This document shows positions 60,912 to 64,000 of a stretch of DNA of 64,000 nt, one piece after another. Both the position numbers and the translations under genes were made by a program. This DNA comes from Terrimicrobium sacchariphilum (GTDB taxonomy: Bacteria; Verrucomicrobiota; Verrucomicrobiia; Chthoniobacterales; Terrimicrobiaceae): NCBI RefSeq assembly GCF_001613545.1, contig NZ_BDCO01000002.1:3224001-3288000 (forward strand), in the 5' to 3' direction. The notes beneath the pieces were generated by a model that saw nothing but the letters and a program-made list of their open reading frames with translations, did not search any database and had not been told where the DNA came from. Position 1 is the stretch's first letter; every line of letters begins with the position of its first letter.

Positions 60912-63272
60912 ATGATTCGCAAATCCAATTCCTCCGAAAACCCCGCACCGTCCCACCATTCCATCACCGACCACGAAGGCATCGTCGAGGTCGTGCCCCG
61001 CGACGCTGGCCGGGTCGAGATCGCGTTTGATCCCGCCCGCCTTTCCGAAACCGACGTCCGCAACATCGCACTTGAGCACATCCAGCCGGATGCGTCGTTG
61101 CAGCGGTTCGCCCTGCGCCTCGACGGGCAGGCCTGCGAGGCTGCCGCCGCCAAGCTGGAGCGCCGCATCGAGAATGTCCCCGGTGTCCGCCGCGCCACCG
61201 CCACCTACATCGGACGTGTGCTCTGCCTCACCTTTGACAAATCCCTCGCCAGCGAAGCCTCCGTCCTCGCCGGAGCCCGCGCCGCCGGGGCCGACGTGCG
61301 CCCGCTGGAGCCCCGCCGCGCCGCAAAGCCCACCCTCTGGCAGCGCGCGAAGTCCGGCGATCTGAACGAGGAAATCTCCTGCGCCATCGGCCTCGTCTTT
61401 CTCATCGCCTCCTTCATCGTCGAGCGTGCGGTGGCGAAGCACGGGCTCGCCGACTGGCTCTACCTCGGCGCTTACATTTTCTGCGGTCAATACGGCGTGC
61501 GCTCCGCCATCGCCTCGCTGCGCGAGAAGACGCTCGACGTCGACGTGCTCATGGTGCTCGCCGCGCTCGGTGCGGCGGCGGTCGGCTCGCCTTTCGAGGG
61601 CGCGCTGCTCCTCTTTCTCTTTAGCTTCTCCAATGTCCTCCAGCGCCACGCGCTCGAGCGCACGCAGAATGCCATCGAGTCCCTCCTCACCCTCCGCCCC
61701 GAGACCGCCCTGCGCAAAACCGGCTCCGCCACCGAGAGCGTCCCGGTGGATTCGCTCCAGGTCGGCGATATCGTCATCGTACGCCCCGGGGAGCTGATTC
61801 CCATCGACGGCGACGTGGTCGAGGGCTCGAGCAATATCGACGAGTCCAGCCTCACGGGAGAGTCCATACCCGTGCCGAAAACCGCCGGTTCGCCCGTCTT
61901 TGGCGGCACGCTCAACCAGTCGGGCGCGATCGAGATTCGTGTGAACCACCGCGCGGAGGATTCCACCCTCGCCCGTATGGTGCGCCTTGTCGCCGAGGCC
62001 CAGGCGGAGAAGTCCAACACCCAGCGCTTCCTGGAGAAAGCCGAGCAGGGCTACGCCGCAGGCGTCATCGCCTTCACCGCGCTCGTGCTCCTGGTTCCGT
62101 GGCTGCTCTGGCACGAGGACTTCGCCTCCTCGTTCTACCGCGCCATGACCGTGATGGTCGTCGCCTCCCCCTGCGCGCTCGTCATCAGCACCCCGGCAAC
62201 CGTCCTTTCCGCCATCGGCGGCGCGGCCCGGCGCGGCGTGCTCATCAAAGGCGGCGCACACCTGGAGACCGCCACCCGCGTCGACATCGTCTGCCTCGAC
62301 AAGACCGGTACGCTCACCGTGGGCAAGCCGACCGTCACCGACATCGTCACGGTGGGCGGCAGCCATTTTGCCCTGACCGCCCCGCTCCCCGCCGCAGGCG
62401 AACAGCTCCTCGCCACCTGCGCGAGCCTGGAGGCGAAGTCCGAGCACCCGCTCGCCACCGCCGTCGTCCACGCCGCGCAAAAGGCGGACCTCACGCTCTC
62501 GCCCGCCCTCGATTTCCAATCCTCGCCCGGTCGCGGCGCGGATGCCCTCATCGACGGCGTACGCTACGTCGTCGGCAGCGAGCGCCTTTTTGCGGAATCC
62601 TCCGCCTCCGGCATGGACGCGCTACGCGCCGCCTCGCTCGAGCTGCAATCCTCCGGCAAATCCTGCATCTGGCTGGGCCGCCGTCTCGCCGATGATTCGC
62701 TCGCCGTGGAGGCCATCTTCGGCCTCGCCGACACGCTTCGCCCCGAGGGCCGCGAGATCGTCCGCAAGCTCCACGCCCTCGGCGTGCGCAAGGTCGTCAT
62801 GCTCACCGGCGACCAGCAGCCCGTCGCCGCCGCCATCGCGAAGGAAGCGGGTATTGACGAATTCCACGCCGCCCTCCTTCCCGCCGACAAGGTCGCGGCC
62901 ATCCGGCAGTTGAAAACCGAGGGCACCGTGATGATGGTCGGCGATGGCGTGAACGACGCGCCCGCCCTCGCCACCGCCCATCTCGGCGTGGCCATGGGTG
63001 CCGCCGGGACGGACATCGCGATGGAAACGGCCGACATCGTCCTCATGGGCGACCGCCTCGACAACATCCCGCTCCTCGTCGGCATCGCCCGCCATTCCCG
63101 CCGTGTCCTGATCCAGAATCTCACCTTCGCCTCCGGCGTCATCCTCGTCCTCCTCGCCGCCAGCCTCGGCTTCGCCCTGCCCCTGCCATTGGGCGTCGTC
63201 GGCCACGAAGGCAGCACCGTCCTCGTCTGCCTCAACGGCCTGCGCCTCCTGGTATACAAAGGAAAAAGCTAG
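60912..63272 (+). CDS. P1B-4-like heavy-metal transporting ATPase
   Basis: A 786-residue P-type ATPase. It has the phosphorylation motif DKTGTLT, the actuator motif TGES, SEHPLA, and GDGVNDAPALATAHLGVAMG. The transmembrane metal motif is SPC (ASPCALVIS) and the C-terminal helix has HEGSTVLVCLNGLRLL. These define the P1B-4 (CoaT/Co-Zn-Fe exporting) group. The N-terminal part has a degenerate heavy-metal domain without CxxC (GQACEAAAAKLERRIENVPGV). It probably exports Co, Zn or Fe. A C-family repeat starts one base after the stop. Confidence 0.9.
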   Translation: MIRKSNSSENPAPSHHSITDHEGIVEVVPRDAGRVEIAFDPARLSETDVRNIALEHIQPDASLQRFALRLDGQACEAAAAKLERRIENVPGVRRATATYIGRVLCLTFDKSLASEASVLAGARAAGADVRPLEPRRAAKPTLWQRAKSGDLNEEISCAIGLVFLIASFIVERAVAKHGLADWLYLGAYIFCGQYGVRSAIASLREKTLDVDVLMVLAALGAAAVGSPFEGALLLFLFSFSNVLQRHALERTQNAIESLLTLRPETALRKTGSATESVPVDSLQVGDIVIVRPGELIPIDGDVVEGSSNIDESSLTGESIPVPKTAGSPVFGGTLNQSGAIEIRVNHRAEDSTLARMVRLVAEAQAEKSNTQRFLEKAEQGYAAGVIAFTALVLLVPWLLWHEDFASSFYRAMTVMVVASPCALVISTPATVLSAIGGAARRGVLIKGGAHLETATRVDIVCLDKTGTLTVGKPTVTDIVTVGGSHFALTAPLPAAGEQLLATCASLEAKSEHPLATAVVHAAQKADLTLSPALDFQSSPGRGADALIDGVRYVVGSERLFAESSASGMDALRAASLELQSSGKSCIWLGRRLADDSLAVEAIFGLADTLRPEGREIVRKLHALGVRKVVMLTGDQQPVAAAIAKEAGIDEFHAALLPADKVAAIRQLKTEGTVMMVGDGVNDAPALATAHLGVAMGAAGTDIAMETADIVLMGDRLDNIPLLVGIARHSRRVLIQNLTFASGVILVLLAASLGFALPLPLGVVGHEGSTVLVCLNGLRLLVYKGKS

Positions 63273-63596
63273 CCGAAGTCGGAACGAACAGCTCCACGCT
63301 TACTTGCACAGAAGTACGAAGACAGAAGTTAAACAGAAGGAAGCAAAGGAATCGAAGGGCTGAAGACCTCTACCAAAGCTCGCAAAGGCTTGGTATCGGG
63401 TGTTAAAGCGGCGTTTTTAGAAGGAGAGGCGCCCGAGAAGAGACGTAGGGCCGGCATCCTGCCGGCCTGCGAGTTCGGCTGCGTAGTCACGGCGCATGAC
63501 AGTGCAAATGCGAAAAAGGTCTCTCCGGCATCCTCACACAAAATGCGCGGAAGCAAAAAAACTTCCGACTTCCGAAATCCCACTTCCGACTTCGCA
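63273..63596. repeat. Intergenic repeat cluster (families A, B and C)
   Basis: CCGAAGTCGG directly after the ATPase stop (63273-63290, partial C). Family A at 63331-63360 (CAGAAGGAAGCAAAGG form) and a remnant near 63375. A single B copy at 63445-63470 (GTAGGGCCGGCATCCTGCCG). Family C at 63561-63594, ending two bases before the stop of the permease gene on the minus strand. Same element order as at 48.6-48.9 kb but with one B copy missing. Confidence 0.7.
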
Positions 63597-64000
63597 TCAG
63601 TCGAGCGTCCGCCGGTACCGCATCGCGCCAAAGGCCATCACCACGACGCCGAAGGCGAGGATCGGCCACAAGTCGGGCCAGATATCAGCAAAGCCGTTGC
63701 CCTTGAGCAGGATGCCGCGCAGCACGCGGAGGAAGTGCGTGAGCGGCAGCATCTGGCCCAGCGTCTGCGCCCACTCCGGCATACCCCGGAAGGGAAACAT
63801 GAAACCCGAGAGCAGCAGCGAGGGCAGGAAGAAGAAAAACGACATCTGCATGGCCTGAAGCTGGTTCGTCGCCAGGGTGGAGATGGTAATACCAACCGCC
63901 AGCGTGGCCGCGATGAAGCACAGCGCGCCGAGATAAAGCAGCCCGAGATTTCCCACCATCGGCACCTGGAACAACACCCGCGCCGCCAGCAGGATCACCG
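63597..64000 (-). CDS. ABC-2 type transporter permease, C-terminal part
   Basis: About 134 residues are visible; the gene continues beyond the window. The sequence has the ABC-2 permease C-terminal pattern: LGALCFIAATLAVGITISTLA, QAMQMSFFFFLPSLLLSGFMFPFRGMP, and LPLTHFLRVLRGILLKG. It is close to the YhhJ/YhiN drug or polysaccharide exporter type. The 5' end is outside the window. Confidence 0.85.
   Translation of the reverse strand, partial: VILLAARVLFQVPMVGNLGLLYLGALCFIAATLAVGITISTLATNQLQAMQMSFFFFLPSLLLSGFMFPFRGMPEWAQTLGQMLPLTHFLRVLRGILLKGNGFADIWPDLWPILAFGVVVMAFGAMRYRRTLD

Noticed and set aside
60804-62519. 571-residue open frame opposite the metal ATPase gene
   Set aside because: Gly/Arg/Asp-rich shadow of a clear P-type ATPase; high GC keeps antisense frames open.

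Overview
The window is about 62% GC chromosomal DNA, densely packed with short operons on both strands. The gene content points to a Gram-negative soil or plant-associated member of Verrucomicrobiota, probably Spartobacteria/Terrimicrobium-like. The signs are a DUF5069 protein, a PEP-CTERM-like anchored surface protein, DUF1559-style pseudopilins, LamG-tailed polysaccharide lyases, a short UvrC, and many genes without a clear Shine-Dalgarno. Phylum is inferred with fair confidence, genus is not. I saw no rRNA, tRNA or CRISPR array.

Layout. 0.1-9.7 kb: a Cys/Met-metabolism PLP enzyme; a complete outer-membrane lipid transport operon mlaEFDCA (minus strand) with a DUF5069-GNAT fusion at its end; an MFS exporter divergent from a histidine acid phosphatase across a large inverted repeat; an aberrant CDF transporter. 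9.7-11.5 kb: an accessory patch with a broken carboxypeptidase-regulatory/redoxin gene, a Nif11-type small peptide gene and two small hypotheticals. 11.8-22.3 kb: an orphan sensor kinase, an amidohydrolase, an alginate lyase-LamG protein, a fungal-type cytosine deaminase, DUF309, a GH1 lipoprotein, a secreted protein made of two repeats, and a choloylglycine-hydrolase-family enzyme. 22.5-25.8 kb: a translationally coupled hpf-scpA-scpB-chorismate mutase operon (minus), whose last gene carries a degenerate prephenate dehydratase domain. 25.9-29.5 kb: a phosphodiester glycosidase and a DUF58/BatA pair. 29.5-30.7 kb: an AT-rich two-gene island. 30.9-39.2 kb: MgtC/DUF4010, ankyrin, sulfotransferase, a second phosphodiester glycosidase, the PEP-CTERM-like protein, a CPA2 antiporter, a 58-residue ORF and uvrC.

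39.7-44.2 kb: a complete branched-chain amino acid ABC operon livJHMGF (minus). 44.4-53.3 kb: DUF1802, PHP phosphoesterase, a histone H1-like protein, a universal stress protein, rarA, an M29 aminopeptidase, a SnoaL-like protein with a TetR-type operator, and a ThuA-Gfo/Idh/MocA operon divergent from an AraC regulator (probable sugar catabolism). 53.4-57.6 kb: an RRM protein-miaA-hflX-rlpA-unknown gene string (minus). 57.9-60.7 kb: a secretin-N-domain-like protein followed directly by a pseudopilin, then ribokinase. 60.9-64 kb: a P1B-4-like metal ATPase and the C-terminal end of an ABC-2 permease that leaves the window.

Three dispersed repeat families cross the window. Family A has an AGAAGGCAGCGAAGG core. 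Family B is palindromic, GTAGGG..GGC..GCC, and twice occurs as an inverted pair about 107 bp long. Family C is GAAGTCGGAAGT-rich and in four places begins one to four bases after a stop codon. The items most worth a second look are the stop-adjacent C repeats, the degenerate chorismate mutase/PDT protein, the Nif11 peptide, the 50-bp operator-like inverted repeat at 7.4 kb, and the AT-rich island.
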